Shown one piece after another: positions 1-8,344 of a DNA stretch of 64,000 nt (position 1 is its first letter; each line of letters starts with the position of its first letter). The DNA lies in the NCBI GenBank assembly GCA_016793095.1, contig JAEUJQ010000052.1:124001-188000 (forward strand). The letters run 5' to 3'. The position numbers and the translations under genes were made by a program. A model generated the notes under the pieces. The model made no database searches, was not told the origin of the DNA, and worked only from the letters and a program-made list of their open reading frames with translations. The stretch is from Myxococcaceae bacterium (GTDB taxonomy: Bacteria; Myxococcota; Myxococcia; Myxococcales; Myxococcaceae).

Positions 1-32
1 AGGCGCAGCGGCATCGGTGGTATGAGCGCGGC

Positions 33-896
33 ATGAGCGACTGGTTCCTCAAGGACGCCCGCGGCAACGAGCTTGGACCGCTGCAGCGTGAGGTCGCGGT
101 GGATCTCATCCGCGCCCAGCCAGGCGTCTTCGTCCAGGCGTCGCGCGATCGGGTGACCTGGCAGGCGGTGCGCAGCACGGCGGTGCAGTCGATGGTGACG
201 GCTGAGGCGCCCGACGCCCGGAGCGCGCGCGAGAAGCAGGAAGCCGAGCGGGTGCTCTTCGAGCTCGATCGGTTCCGTGAGCTCGACGCGCACGTGCTCT
301 TCGGAGTGCCTCGGACGGCCTCGGTGAAGGACTACCGGCACGGCTTCCTGAACCTCGCCAAGCGCTTCCACCCCGGCCGCCTGCCACGCGACGCCTCCAG
401 CGAGCTCGTGAAGGCGCACATGGCCGTGTACCAGCACCTGACCGAGGTGATGCAGCAGGTCGAGAAGCGCCTGGCCAACCAGGTGTTCGACACGCGGCCG
501 TCGTCGCCTCCGCCAGCGCCCCCGCCCGGCGCTCGCCTGCCCACCTGGCAGCTCGACGTGCTGCGCCTGCGGCAGGGACCGCACCAGCTCGCGGCCCACT
601 TCTCCGTCACCCGGCAGACGGCCTTCGTCTTCACGGCGCACCGGCTGATGAACCTCACCACCAGCTCGGTCTTCTTTCCCTGCCTGCCGCCCCTGCCGCT
701 GGGGACGAAGCTGGGCCTGACGTTCGACTTCGAGGAGGCGCGGCGCACCATCACCAGCCGCGGCGCGGTGGCCTATGAGTCGGCGGGGCCCGATCAGACG
801 CTGCGGGGCTTCGGAGTCCGTCTCGAGCTCGCGACCGAGGACCGCGGCTTCATGGTGCGGGAGAGCAGCCGGCTGAGCGCTCCTGCCGCGCGCTGA
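33..896 (+). CDS. GYF-like / J-like / PilZ-like multidomain protein
   Basis: 287 residues from ATG 33; an ATG at 22 hits a stop after four codons. Residues 1-50 (WFLKDARGNELGPLQ, then a hydrophobic/basic stretch) resemble a GYF_2-type domain. Residues about 85-145 resemble a J domain, but the loop reads HPG, not HPD, so Hsp70 stimulation is doubtful. A Pro-rich linker near residues 155-165 precedes a C-terminal domain (about 170-280) resembling the PilZ-like domains common in myxobacteria; I do not see an obvious RxxxR motif. A signalling or scaffold role is inference. It converges with the minus-strand J-domain gene, leaving only a 4-base gap. Domain assignments are by eye. Confidence 0.7.
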   Translation: MSDWFLKDARGNELGPLQREVAVDLIRAQPGVFVQASRDRVTWQAVRSTAVQSMVTAEAPDARSAREKQEAERVLFELDRFRELDAHVLFGVPRTASVKDYRHGFLNLAKRFHPGRLPRDASSELVKAHMAVYQHLTEVMQQVEKRLANQVFDTRPSSPPPAPPPGARLPTWQLDVLRLRQGPHQLAAHFSVTRQTAFVFTAHRLMNLTTSSVFFPCLPPLPLGTKLGLTFDFEEARRTITSRGAVAYESAGPDQTLRGFGVRLELATEDRGFMVRESSRLSAPAAR

Positions 897-900
897 CGCT

Positions 901-1383
901 TCACCCGATCGAGGGCACGAGCGGCGCGCGACGAATGGCCCAGGGCGCCTGAGCGCGGCGCTCGATCACGATCGCCTCCCAGGCCTCGTTCAACGCGCGC
1001 ATGGTGGCCTCGTCGCCCCCGGCATCGGGGTGGTGCTTGCGTGCGAGCGCGCGGTACCGCTCCCTGATGGCCTCGTCGCTGTCACGCTCGTCACAGCCCA
1101 GGACCCGGTACGGGTTCCTCGCGTCGAGGCTGCGGAGCCATGCCTCGAGCCGCTCCTTCACGCCGTTCGAAGGAGCCGTCTGCGCCTGGCTGGCCGCGCG
1201 GGTGCGCACCTTCACGTCGGCCCCGAAGACCTCCGTGTACATGCTGGACACCCAGCGCTGGCACTTCGGGCACTGGAAGTACCTGATGGTGCCGCCGCCC
1301 CCCGTGGAAGACGTCATGGTGACGCCACACGCCGTGCACTCGACGTCCACGTTCTCGAGGGCCACCGACTTCGCCGATCGCAT
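901..1383 (-). CDS. Zinc-ribbon plus DnaJ-domain protein
   Basis: 160 residues. The N-terminus has two CxxC pairs (Cys17/Cys20 and Cys38/Cys41) forming a likely zinc ribbon. A canonical J domain follows (about 89-150, NPYRVLGC start) with an intact HPD at 118-120, so it should be able to stimulate Hsp70 ATPase. The Gly-rich and CxxCxGxG regions of true DnaJ are absent, so it is a type III-like J protein. ATG 1383 was chosen because it begins the conserved part and has a GGAG-like ribosome site about 10 bases upstream; the reading frame stays open well upstream but without protein-like content. Client unknown. Confidence 0.75.
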   Translation of the reverse strand: MRSAKSVALENVDVECTACGVTMTSSTGGGGTIRYFQCPKCQRWVSSMYTEVFGADVKVRTRAASQAQTAPSNGVKERLEAWLRSLDARNPYRVLGCDERDSDEAIRERYRALARKHHPDAGGDEATMRALNEAWEAIVIERRAQAPWAIRRAPLVPSIG

Positions 1384-1569
1384 CAAGGGCTCGCTCCGCG
1401 GTGCTACAGGTCTGTGCCCGGTTGTACCCCCGTGCGATCCGGGGGCAATTTTCTGGCCGGGCGAACGGTTCCACCGGGCATGTGCCGCACCCGGCGCCCT
1501 CGAGCCCTCCCACCCGTCGCGGCGGTGATGCCGCTCACCTCCCGGTGGCGGTGGGCTATGAGGGCTCCC

Positions 1570-2118
1570 ATGCGCCGCTCCGTCTGCTGCCTGCTGCTCC
1601 TCCTGGCCGTGCCAGCCCTCGCCCAGGGCAAGCCCTCGGTCCTCGGCAACACCAAGGACGACGAGGAGGAGGTGCAGAAGAAGCCGCCACCCGCCGCGCT
1701 CGCCGGACCTGACGTCGCCCTGTTGCGGGGGCTGTTGTTCGCGACCGAGCCCAACCCGCTCGAGGTGCGGACCCAGGCCATCGAGGATCTCGGGCTCCTG
1801 GGCGACGCCCGCGCGCTCAACCCGCTCGCGCAGCTCATCTTCGACCCGAACCCGGCGATCTGGAGCGCGGCCCTGCGGGCCATCGGCGCCATCCGGAACC
1901 CACGGGCCGAGGAGATCCTCTCGAACATCATCCGCCACCCGTCGCTGTCCGAGGCCCACAAACTCAAGGCGCTCGAGTACCTGCCGTTCCAGAACACGCC
2001 GTCGGCCATCCGCTTCATCGCGCTGGTGCCCCGCACCACGAGCCTGCCCTCGGGGGTCCAGAACCTCGGCCGCCGCATCATGCTGGAGCTGCCGCTCGCG
2101 CGCGGAGGCACGCAGTGA
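1570..2118 (+). CDS. Secreted HEAT-repeat protein
   Basis: 182 residues. The N-terminus (MRRSVCC, then a Leu-rich core ending ALAQ) is a signal peptide. An acidic segment (KDDEEEV) and then two or three HEAT-like helical repeats (about residues 50-165) follow, with the ALxAIGAIRNPRAEEIL pattern typical of bacterial HEAT/PBS repeats. ATG 1558 is an alternative start four codons earlier. Its stop overlaps the proC GTG start (bases GTGA at 2115-2118), so translation is probably coupled. A periplasmic or surface scaffold role is inference. Confidence 0.7.
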   Translation: MRRSVCCLLLLLAVPALAQGKPSVLGNTKDDEEEVQKKPPPAALAGPDVALLRGLLFATEPNPLEVRTQAIEDLGLLGDARALNPLAQLIFDPNPAIWSAALRAIGAIRNPRAEEILSNIIRHPSLSEAHKLKALEYLPFQNTPSAIRFIALVPRTTSLPSGVQNLGRRIMLELPLARGGTQ

Positions 2119-2939
2119 TCGGCCAGCGCATCACCTTCCTGGGCGCGGGGAACATGGCGAACGCGCTGATCCGCGGGATCATCCGCTCGGGGGAGCAGGC
2201 GTCGAACATCACCGCCACCGTCAAGCGCGACGAGCGCAAGGGCGAGCTGGAGAAGACGCACGGCATCCGGGTGGGCTTCGACAACGTCGCCGCGGCCCGC
2301 GACGCCGAGGTGGTGGTGCTGTCGGTGAAGCCGCAGGCGATGGACAAGCTGCTCGCGCAGATCGCTCCCGTCATCGACGCGAAGAAGCTCGTCATCTCGG
2401 TCGCCGCCGGTGTGCCGATCGCCGCCATCGAGCGCCGCTTCGGGACCGGCGCGCGGGTGGTGCGGGCGATGCCGAACACTCCCGCGCTGGTGGGCCTCGG
2501 GGCGACCGCGGTCTCGGGTGGAGAGCACGCCACCCCGCAGGATCTCGAGCTGGCGAAGAAGCTCTTCGACGCGGTCGGCAGCACGTGGGTGCTCGACGAG
2601 GTGCTGCTCGACGCCGTCACCGGGCTGTCGGGCAGCGGCCCCGCGTACATCTTCCTCATCATCGAGGCCCTCTCGGACGCGGGCGTGAAGGTGGGGTTGT
2701 CGCGGCACGTGGCGCTCAAGCTCGCCGCGCAGACCGTCTACGGCTCGGCCCGCCTGCTGCTCGAGACCGGCGAACACCCGGGCACCCTGAAGGATCAGGT
2801 GACGAGCCCGGGCGGCACCGCCATCGCTGGCCTGCACACGCTCGAGGCGGGCGGCCTGCGCACCACCCTCATCGACGCGGTGGAGTCTGCGACCCGCCGC
2901 GCCCGTGAGCTCGGCGACGCGTTTCTGGAAAAACCCTGA
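2115..2939 (+). CDS. proC: Pyrroline-5-carboxylate reductase
   Basis: 274 residues, standard length. It catalyses NAD(P)H-dependent reduction of 1-pyrroline-5-carboxylate to proline, the last step of proline synthesis, in the cytoplasm. The N-terminal Rossmann motif FLGAGNMANALI (residues 8-19) binds NAD(P)H; VRAMPNTPALVGLGAT and the C-terminal TGLSGSGPAYIF and VTSPGGTAIAGL signatures are intact. It starts at GTG 2115, overlapping the upstream stop. The order proC, divIVA, yggU is a common arrangement in bacteria. A proline-catabolic pruA lies about 19 kb away on the other strand. Confidence 0.95.
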   Translation: MIGQRITFLGAGNMANALIRGIIRSGEQASNITATVKRDERKGELEKTHGIRVGFDNVAAARDAEVVVLSVKPQAMDKLLAQIAPVIDAKKLVISVAAGVPIAAIERRFGTGARVVRAMPNTPALVGLGATAVSGGEHATPQDLELAKKLFDAVGSTWVLDEVLLDAVTGLSGSGPAYIFLIIEALSDAGVKVGLSRHVALKLAAQTVYGSARLLLETGEHPGTLKDQVTSPGGTAIAGLHTLEAGGLRTTLIDAVESATRRARELGDAFLEKP

Positions 2940-2987
2940 GGCCGGGGCAGGCTCTGGCCACACGCACTCGCGAAGAGGAACGCCGCC

Positions 2988-3482
2988 ATGAAGATGACCC
3001 CGCTCGACATCCGGCAGAAGCGCTTCGAGCTCTCCTTCCGTGGCTACTCGCGCAAGGAGGTCGAAGGCTTCCTCGAGCTCACCGCCAGCGAGTTCGAAGA
3101 GGTGGTGCGCGAGAACATCTCGCTCAAGGAAGAGCTCAAGCGCACCCAGGCCCGCCTCGAGACTCACCTCGAGCGGGAGAAGACGCTGCAGGAGACGATG
3201 GTGACGGCGCAGCGCATCTCGGAGGACGTGAAGGCCCAGGCGCGCAAGGAGGCCGAGGTGAAGCTGGCCGAGGCTGACCTGCAGGCCGAGAAGATCGTCG
3301 CCACCGCGAACAACCGCATCGTCGAGCTGAAGGGCGAGATCGCCGAGCTGCGCCGCCAGAAGGTGCAGTTCGAGAGCCAGCTCGAGCAGACGATCGAGTC
3401 GCACCGGAAGCTGCTCGACACCTTCAAGACGAACCAGGCAGGCAACGAGGTCGCGTACCTGGTGAAGAAGACCGGCGAGTGA
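2988..3482 (+). CDS. DivIVA-domain coiled-coil protein
   Basis: 164 residues. Residues 1-35 ([20 protein letters not shown]) carry the DivIVA N-terminal signature, which senses curved membranes at poles and septa in this family. The rest (about 36-150) is a continuous Glu/Lys/Ala coiled coil. The start is ATG 2988 with an AGAGGA-type ribosome site 8-12 bases upstream. Its stop overlaps the GTG start of the next gene. A role in cell division or polar organisation is inferred from the family. It is shorter than Bacillus DivIVA-type proteins in the tail but has the same layout. Confidence 0.85.
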   Translation: MKMTPLDIRQKRFELSFRGYSRKEVEGFLELTASEFEEVVRENISLKEELKRTQARLETHLEREKTLQETMVTAQRISEDVKAQARKEAEVKLAEADLQAEKIVATANNRIVELKGEIAELRRQKVQFESQLEQTIESHRKLLDTFKTNQAGNEVAYLVKKTGE

Positions 3483-3781
3483 GCTGGCTGAAGGCGGTGG
3501 CGGGCGGCGTCGAGCTGAGCGTGCTCGTGCAGCCCCGCGCGTCGCGCACGAAGATCGTCGGGGAACACGACGGCCGGCTCAAGATCGCGCTCTCGGCGCC
3601 GCCGGTGGACGGCGAAGCCAACGCCGCGCTGGTGGAGTTCCTCAGCGACGCGCTCCGGGTGAGGAAGGCGGCGGTCGCGCTCGTGGAGGGCGAGACCTCG
3701 CGGCGCAAGCGGGTGCGCGTGACGGGGGTTGGGCCTGACGTCGCACGCCTGCTGATCCCCTCCGAGCCTGGGCCACGGTGA
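3479..3781 (+). CDS. YggU/DUF167 family protein
   Basis: 100 residues. The pattern [20 protein letters not shown] followed by [18 protein letters not shown] is diagnostic of the YggU/DUF167 family, a small alpha/beta fold of unknown biochemical function. The GTG start at 3479 overlaps the divIVA stop, so translational coupling is likely. The YggU family is widely found next to proC and divIVA-type genes, as here. No signal peptide; cytoplasmic. Confidence 0.85.
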   Translation: MSWLKAVAGGVELSVLVQPRASRTKIVGEHDGRLKIALSAPPVDGEANAALVEFLSDALRVRKAAVALVEGETSRRKRVRVTGVGPDVARLLIPSEPGPR

Positions 3782-3969
3782 CTGCCTCCGACCGCCGGGC
3801 GCGCGCCGGGCCCCGGGTCAGCCACCGGCCCCTCCCCGAGGTGAGCGGGCCTGTTCAGCGGCGGCGCGGGTGACAACGAGACCCCGCACGAGGCTGGCAG
3901 GCGGCGGGCCTCAGCCGTTCGGTGGGGGGCTGGTCGACAAGCCCCGATCGCCGTTTGATGGTGGAGCCC

Positions 3970-5016
3970 ATGCTCGCGGCGATGCTGACAGCCCTCCTTG
4001 CGTCCTCGCCCCCGCCCCAGGAGGGCCCGCTCGAGACGCCGGTGGTGCCGCTGGCCGGGCCGGTCACCACCGTCTCGTTCGACACCGCGCGCTTTCACGT
4101 CGTCGCCTCCACGAGGGCGGAGCAGCCGGCCCGCGCGCTGGGCCCCGAGCTCGAGACGCTCCGTGACGAGGTGGTGCAGCTGATCGGCCGCGACTGGCCG
4201 GGGCACACCGAGGTGCGCGTGGCGCTGGGCCGCGAGGAGTACGAGGCCATGGCGCTGCCCGGCACGCGTCCTCCGGGCTGGGCGGTGGCGCTGGCGTGGC
4301 CCGACGCAAACGTGGTGCTGGTCGACGCGCGCACCATCGCCACCCCCGAGGGCAAGACGACGCTGCGGCACGAGCTCGTGCACGTGGCCCTGGGGCGCTT
4401 CGGGCGCGGCTGGCCGCGCTGGTTCCAGGAGGGCGTCGCGCAGATGGTGACGCGCGAGCGGCAGTTCCAGAGCGGGCACTACTCGACGATGGCCATCGCG
4501 ATCGCCACCGACCGGCTCTACGACTTCGACATGCTGCGCGACGGCTTCCCCGAGCGCCCGGCCGACGTCGAGGTCGCCTATGCGCAGAGCGTCGAGTTCG
4601 CGAACTTCCTCTTCTCGCGGCACGGCCCCGAGCAGTTCGGCGAGCTGTTCGAGCTGATGGGCCAGGGTGTGGGCTTCGAGCAGGCCTTCGCGCGGGCGTT
4701 CCACACGTCCGTCGATCTCGAGCAGGCGGAGTTCAGGCGACACGTGGCGCTGCGGTACCCGTGGTGGCCGGTGCTGTTCATGAGCGGCAGCCTGCTCTGG
4801 GCGGGCTCCGCGGTGCTGATGGTGATCGCCTTCGTGCGGCGACGGCGTGCGGTCAAAGCGTACCGGGCAAACCAGCGGCGCCTCGAGCACCTCGAGGACA
4901 CGGCGGTGCTGCTGCTCGGCACCCTGCCCCACGCAGCCAACCAGGACGGCGGCGCTCACGTCGATCCCTTCCCCGGCATGCCATGGCGCATCACCTCGGT
5001 TCGAACGGGCTCCTGA
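3970..5016 (+). CDS. MA-type zinc metallopeptidase with C-terminal membrane anchor
   Basis: 348 residues from ATG 3970; ATG 3958 (four codons earlier) is equally possible. The N-terminus (LAAMLTALLASS) is a short signal peptide. The central domain has LRHELVHVAL, an HExxH zinc site, followed by WFQEGVAQ, whose Glu fits the third ligand of gluzincins of the peptidase MA group. A single transmembrane helix follows (WPVLFMSGSLLWAGSAVLMVIAF), then a basic cytoplasmic tail of about 70 residues. So it is probably an inner-membrane protein with a periplasmic protease domain. Substrate unknown. The next gene starts 18 bases downstream. Confidence 0.75.
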   Translation: MLAAMLTALLASSPPPQEGPLETPVVPLAGPVTTVSFDTARFHVVASTRAEQPARALGPELETLRDEVVQLIGRDWPGHTEVRVALGREEYEAMALPGTRPPGWAVALAWPDANVVLVDARTIATPEGKTTLRHELVHVALGRFGRGWPRWFQEGVAQMVTRERQFQSGHYSTMAIAIATDRLYDFDMLRDGFPERPADVEVAYAQSVEFANFLFSRHGPEQFGELFELMGQGVGFEQAFARAFHTSVDLEQAEFRRHVALRYPWWPVLFMSGSLLWAGSAVLMVIAFVRRRRAVKAYRANQRRLEHLEDTAVLLLGTLPHAANQDGGAHVDPFPGMPWRITSVRTGS

Positions 5017-5034
5017 CCGGCCTGGGCTCGGGCC

Positions 5035-5814
5035 ATGAACCTGCACCAGTTGTTGAAGGCGATGATCGATCAGCGCGCGGAGTCGCTCCACGTCACCTCC
5101 GGCGCCCCGCCCCTCCTGAAGATCGGGGGCGAGTGGGTGCCGCTGAAGGCGCCTCCGCTGACGCCGGTGGAGACGAAGACGCTGCTCTCCTGCGTGCTGA
5201 CGGACGCCCAGCAGGCCGGGTTCGAGCAGGAAGGCGTGGTGCACTTCTCCTTCGGGGTGAAGGAGCTCTCGCGCTTCCTCGCGACGGGCTACGGCCAGCG
5301 AGGCGCGTGCGCGGCGGTCTTCTCGCCCGTCCCCTTCCGGGTTCCCGACCCGCCAGCGTGGGTCGCCAACACCGTGTCCCAGCTCGGCCCGGGCCCGGGC
5401 CTGCTGCTCGCCGCCGGGCCGAGGCTTCACGCCTCGGCGGTGTTGGCCTGGTGGGTCGATCACCTCAACCGCACCCGCGCGGCGCGGATCGTCACCGTGG
5501 AGGAGCCGATCACCGTGCTCCATCCGCACAAGCAGGCGGTCGTCGATCAGGTCGAGGTCGGCGCGGACTGCCAGCCCCAACAGGCCCGCGCGCTGGTGCG
5601 GTGCTCGGGCGCCGACGTCGTGGCCATCGATCTGATCGATGGGCTCGGCGCCGCCCTCGACGCGCTCGCGGGCGGCGCGCTGGTGCTCTGCGCTCTGCGC
5701 GCTGCCTCCACTGACGCCGCGCACGCGGTGAAGGCCAGCCTCCCTGCGCACGTCGGCCCGCTCGTGCGGAGCCTCGTCTTCGTGGACGTGCACGACGAGG
5801 CCACGCTGCTCTGA
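5035..5814 (+). CDS. PilT/PilU-like protein without a Walker A motif
   Basis: 259 residues against about 350-370 for PilT. The N-terminal half follows the PilT pattern closely (LHQLLKAMIDQRAESLHVTSG, FSFGVKELSRF). Of the C-terminal RecA-like half, VTVEEPITVLHPHK (Asp-box equivalent) and VEVGAD are recognisable. The Walker A position reads LLLAAGPRLHASAVLAW instead of VTGPTGSGKSTT, and the His-box (ATLHTN in PilT) has become CALRAA, so ATP hydrolysis is unlikely. It may be a regulatory subunit of a retraction motor; that is inference. It converges on the downstream methyltransferase with no gap. Confidence 0.75.
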   Translation: MNLHQLLKAMIDQRAESLHVTSGAPPLLKIGGEWVPLKAPPLTPVETKTLLSCVLTDAQQAGFEQEGVVHFSFGVKELSRFLATGYGQRGACAAVFSPVPFRVPDPPAWVANTVSQLGPGPGLLLAAGPRLHASAVLAWWVDHLNRTRAARIVTVEEPITVLHPHKQAVVDQVEVGADCQPQQARALVRCSGADVVAIDLIDGLGAALDALAGGALVLCALRAASTDAAHAVKASLPAHVGPLVRSLVFVDVHDEATLL

Positions 5815-6750
5815 TCAGCCCAGCTCGTGCACCAGGCACTTGAGGGCCGAGGGCTGGGCGAAGTCGACGTCGCTCGCGCCGAACGAACGCACCAGCGTGC
5901 TGCGGCGGGCGGCGAGCCCCCGCTGCACCTGGCCCTCCAGCTCCTTCGCCGTCATCGCCTCGACGTTGCACATCGAGAGCAGCAGGCCCCGCGACGCCAC
6001 GACGGGCTCGGCCGCCGCGACGAGCTGGTGGTAGTCGCGCGCAGCGGTGAAGCGGCTCACCTTCGTCGTCGCGAACCCGGGCGGATCGAGCACCACGAGA
6101 TCGAACTGCTCGCCCTTCTTTCCGAGCCTCGCCAGCCAGTCGAACGCGTCACCCGCGATGAAGTCGTACCGCTCGGGCGTGAAGCCGTTCGTCACGAGGT
6201 TCTCCTCGCCCCAGTCGAGCACCTTGCGCGAGGCGTCGACGTTCGCTGCCCGGCTGGCGCCGCCCACCCGCGCGGCCACCCCGAAGCCGCAGGTGTAGGC
6301 GAAGAGGTTGAGCACCCGCCGGCCCCTCGCGTGCGCGCGCACCCACGCTCTCGCGTCGCGGGCGTCGAGGTACAGGCCCACTGACAGGCCGTTGGCCGGG
6401 CGGATGACGAAGGAGAGCCCACCCTCCTGCACGATGAGGGACTCCACTGCCCGCCCTGCGATCGGCGCTGGAGGGGCCACCGCCGCCGCGTCCACCGTGG
6501 CCGTCCGGCGGGCCTCCTTCGGCCGGTGCTTCACGTAGACGCCTGCGAGCGCGCCCGCCCCGAGCACCGCCGTCCCCAACCGACCCGGCTCGTCGGGGCC
6601 GGCATCCCGGTAGAAGGACAGCACGCCGACCTCGCCGAACACGTCCACGGTCACGCCGGGCAGCTCGCCGTCCACCCACCGGAAACACGTCGTCTCCGCC
6701 GGCAGCCGCTGGCGCCGCGCGACGAGCAGCTCTCTCAGGCGCGCTTCCAC
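5815..6750 (-). CDS. Class I SAM-dependent methyltransferase, RlmI-like
   Basis: 311 residues from GTG 6750, the start I prefer: it overlaps the upstream gene stop by 16 bases, whereas the longer frame lies inside that gene. The core has RVLNLFAYTCGFGVAA (SAM motif I) and VVLDPPGFA (catalytic DPPxF-type motif IV), as in RlmI-type 23S rRNA m5C methyltransferases (COG1092). The N-terminal PUA-like part is short (FRWVDGELPGVTVDVFG). RNA methylation is a family inference; the exact target base is not predictable. Confidence 0.8.
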   Translation of the reverse strand: MEARLRELLVARRQRLPAETTCFRWVDGELPGVTVDVFGEVGVLSFYRDAGPDEPGRLGTAVLGAGALAGVYVKHRPKEARRTATVDAAAVAPPAPIAGRAVESLIVQEGGLSFVIRPANGLSVGLYLDARDARAWVRAHARGRRVLNLFAYTCGFGVAARVGGASRAANVDASRKVLDWGEENLVTNGFTPERYDFIAGDAFDWLARLGKKGEQFDLVVLDPPGFATTKVSRFTAARDYHQLVAAAEPVVASRGLLLSMCNVEAMTAKELEGQVQRGLAARRSTLVRSFGASDVDFAQPSALKCLVHELG

Positions 6751-8051
6751 ACCGCCTCGACGGCCCTCGCCGCGTCGTGCTCGAGCCCGAGCTGCGGCGT
6801 CGCGAGCAGCTGGCCTTCCCGCACCACGACCTGCCCCTGAACGATCGTCCACAGGGCCCGCGTCTGGCTGAGCTGCATCAGCAGGTGCGGCGTGTAGTTG
6901 CTGGACTCCTGCGCCGGCACGAAGTCATGCACCACGAGGTCCGCGAGCGCGCCCACGTCGATGCCCCCGGACGGCTGGCCGAACACCATGGTGCACAGCT
7001 CGGCCGGGCCACTCACGAGGAAGGTGGCCATCAGGTTGTCCGGGTCGAGCATGCGGCCCGATCGCGCCAGCGTCATCACGCCGGTGAAGCTCGCCGCCAG
7101 CTCTTCCCACAGCGTCCCCGCGCCTCCGGTGCCCAGTCCCACCAGGTTCTGGCCGAGGAGCACCGCCTCCATGCCCAGCGCGCTGCCGCCCTCGAGGGTA
7201 TGCGTGAGGCGGGGGCTGAGCGCGACCAGCGTCCGGGTGCGGGCCAGTCGCTCGGCCTCGGTGCGGTCGATGGCACGCGCGTGCGCGCCGATGGAGGCCC
7301 CGCCGAGGATCCCGAAGGTCTCGAAGCGGTTGGCGATCCGGGTGTGGTGGCGCGCCCAGGTGAGCGCGAGGTCTTCGTCGCTCTCTGCGAGGCGGAAGTG
7401 GCAGCCGACCCCCAGCTCCTCCTTGAGCCGCCCCACGACGCGGAGCAGCTCGTCGTCAGCCGCGAAGGACGCCGCCACGCCGAGGGAGGCTCGCACCAGC
7501 GGATCCTGGTGGGTGCTGGCGACGTAGCGGGCGTTCGCCTCGACCTGCGCCGGGCCTGGTCGGCTGTCGGTGGTGCTGCTCGAGGCGTGGCTGTTCAGCA
7601 GACGGGCGCCGAGACGACGCGCGACCCGGGCCTGCGCCGAGAGGCCCTCCTCGACGCACGCCGGCGCGTGCAGGTGCTCGACGAACATGGTGGTGCCGCG
7701 CAAGAGCCCCCGGCCGATGGCCGCGGCGGTCAGCGCCTCCACCTCGGAAACCGTCAGCCGCGCGTCGAGCACCGCTTCGGCGCGATACCGCTCTTCGAGG
7801 GGCAGCAGCAGATGGTGGCCCGCCCAGGGCGCGAGCTGCGCGTTGACGAGGCGCGTGTGACAGTCCACGAACCCCGGCGTCACCAGTCGCCCGCCGCACC
7901 GAACGGCCCAGTCACCCGGGCGCGGCGGCAGCGCTGCGTCATCGCTGACCTGAGAGATCGCGCCGCCCTCGATCAGCACGGACATGCCGGTGCGGACGCG
8001 GCCGTCGGCCCGGAAGAGGCTGCAGTCCTTGAGGAGGAGACGGCCGTCCAC
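6735..8051 (-). CDS. Amidohydrolase-fold protein with degenerate metal site
   Basis: 438 residues, normal length for the SsnA/Atz/guanine-deaminase group of cyclic amidohydrolases. The fold markers are present: VTPGFVDCHT, GTTMFVEHLH, LGVGCHFRLAES and LGTGGAGT near the expected strands. Metal ligands are mostly missing: the HxH after strand 1 is HTR, the strand-5 His position is Arg (CHFRLAE), and the strand-8 Asp (GTDG) is Gly; only the strand-6 His (GAHARAID) is kept. It is therefore probably a non-hydrolytic paralogue, although the frame is intact. It overlaps the methyltransferase downstream by 16 bases, so the two are co-transcribed. Confidence 0.75.
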   Translation of the reverse strand: MDGRLLLKDCSLFRADGRVRTGMSVLIEGGAISQVSDDAALPPRPGDWAVRCGGRLVTPGFVDCHTRLVNAQLAPWAGHHLLLPLEERYRAEAVLDARLTVSEVEALTAAAIGRGLLRGTTMFVEHLHAPACVEEGLSAQARVARRLGARLLNSHASSSTTDSRPGPAQVEANARYVASTHQDPLVRASLGVAASFAADDELLRVVGRLKEELGVGCHFRLAESDEDLALTWARHHTRIANRFETFGILGGASIGAHARAIDRTEAERLARTRTLVALSPRLTHTLEGGSALGMEAVLLGQNLVGLGTGGAGTLWEELAASFTGVMTLARSGRMLDPDNLMATFLVSGPAELCTMVFGQPSGGIDVGALADLVVHDFVPAQESSNYTPHLLMQLSQTRALWTIVQGQVVVREGQLLATPQLGLEHDAARAVEAVWKRA

Positions 8052-8117
8052 GACGCGCGCCAGCCTACCCCACGCACCCCTCGAGTCGATCTCGTCGCCG
8101 GTCTCGACCAGGCGAGG

Positions 8118-8288
8118 TCAGGCGTTCTTCGTCGGCGAGTGCGGCGTCGCCGGCTGCTGCTTCACCGGGGCCTCCCGGCACTTGCACCGCTGATCGCGCG
8201 GCACATGACCCAGCACCGACTCGACGTGGGCTCCACAGCCCCGCCAATCAGGCCTTCCGCACTTCGGACAACTCACTGCCATGCACAT
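8118..8288 (-). CDS. Small cysteine-rich protein
   Basis: 56 residues (MCMAVSCPKCGRPDWRGCGA, then HVESVLGHVP, a CKC motif and a polar tail). Six cysteines after residue 1 are arranged as CPKC, then C, then CKC, suggesting a small metal-binding fold. It resembles, from memory, short CPxCGK-W-GCG-H proteins seen in bacteria and eukaryotes. ATG 8288 has a GGAG ribosome site 7 bases upstream; ATG 8282 is an alternative. It lies between the kinase and the amidohydrolase, all on the same strand. Function unknown. Confidence 0.6.
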   Translation of the reverse strand: MCMAVSCPKCGRPDWRGCGAHVESVLGHVPRDQRCKCREAPVKQQPATPHSPTKNA

Positions 8289-8344
8289 GGAGGAACTCCG
8301 CGAGAAAGAGACGGCAGTGGGAGTCAGCGCCGCGGGCCGAGGGT

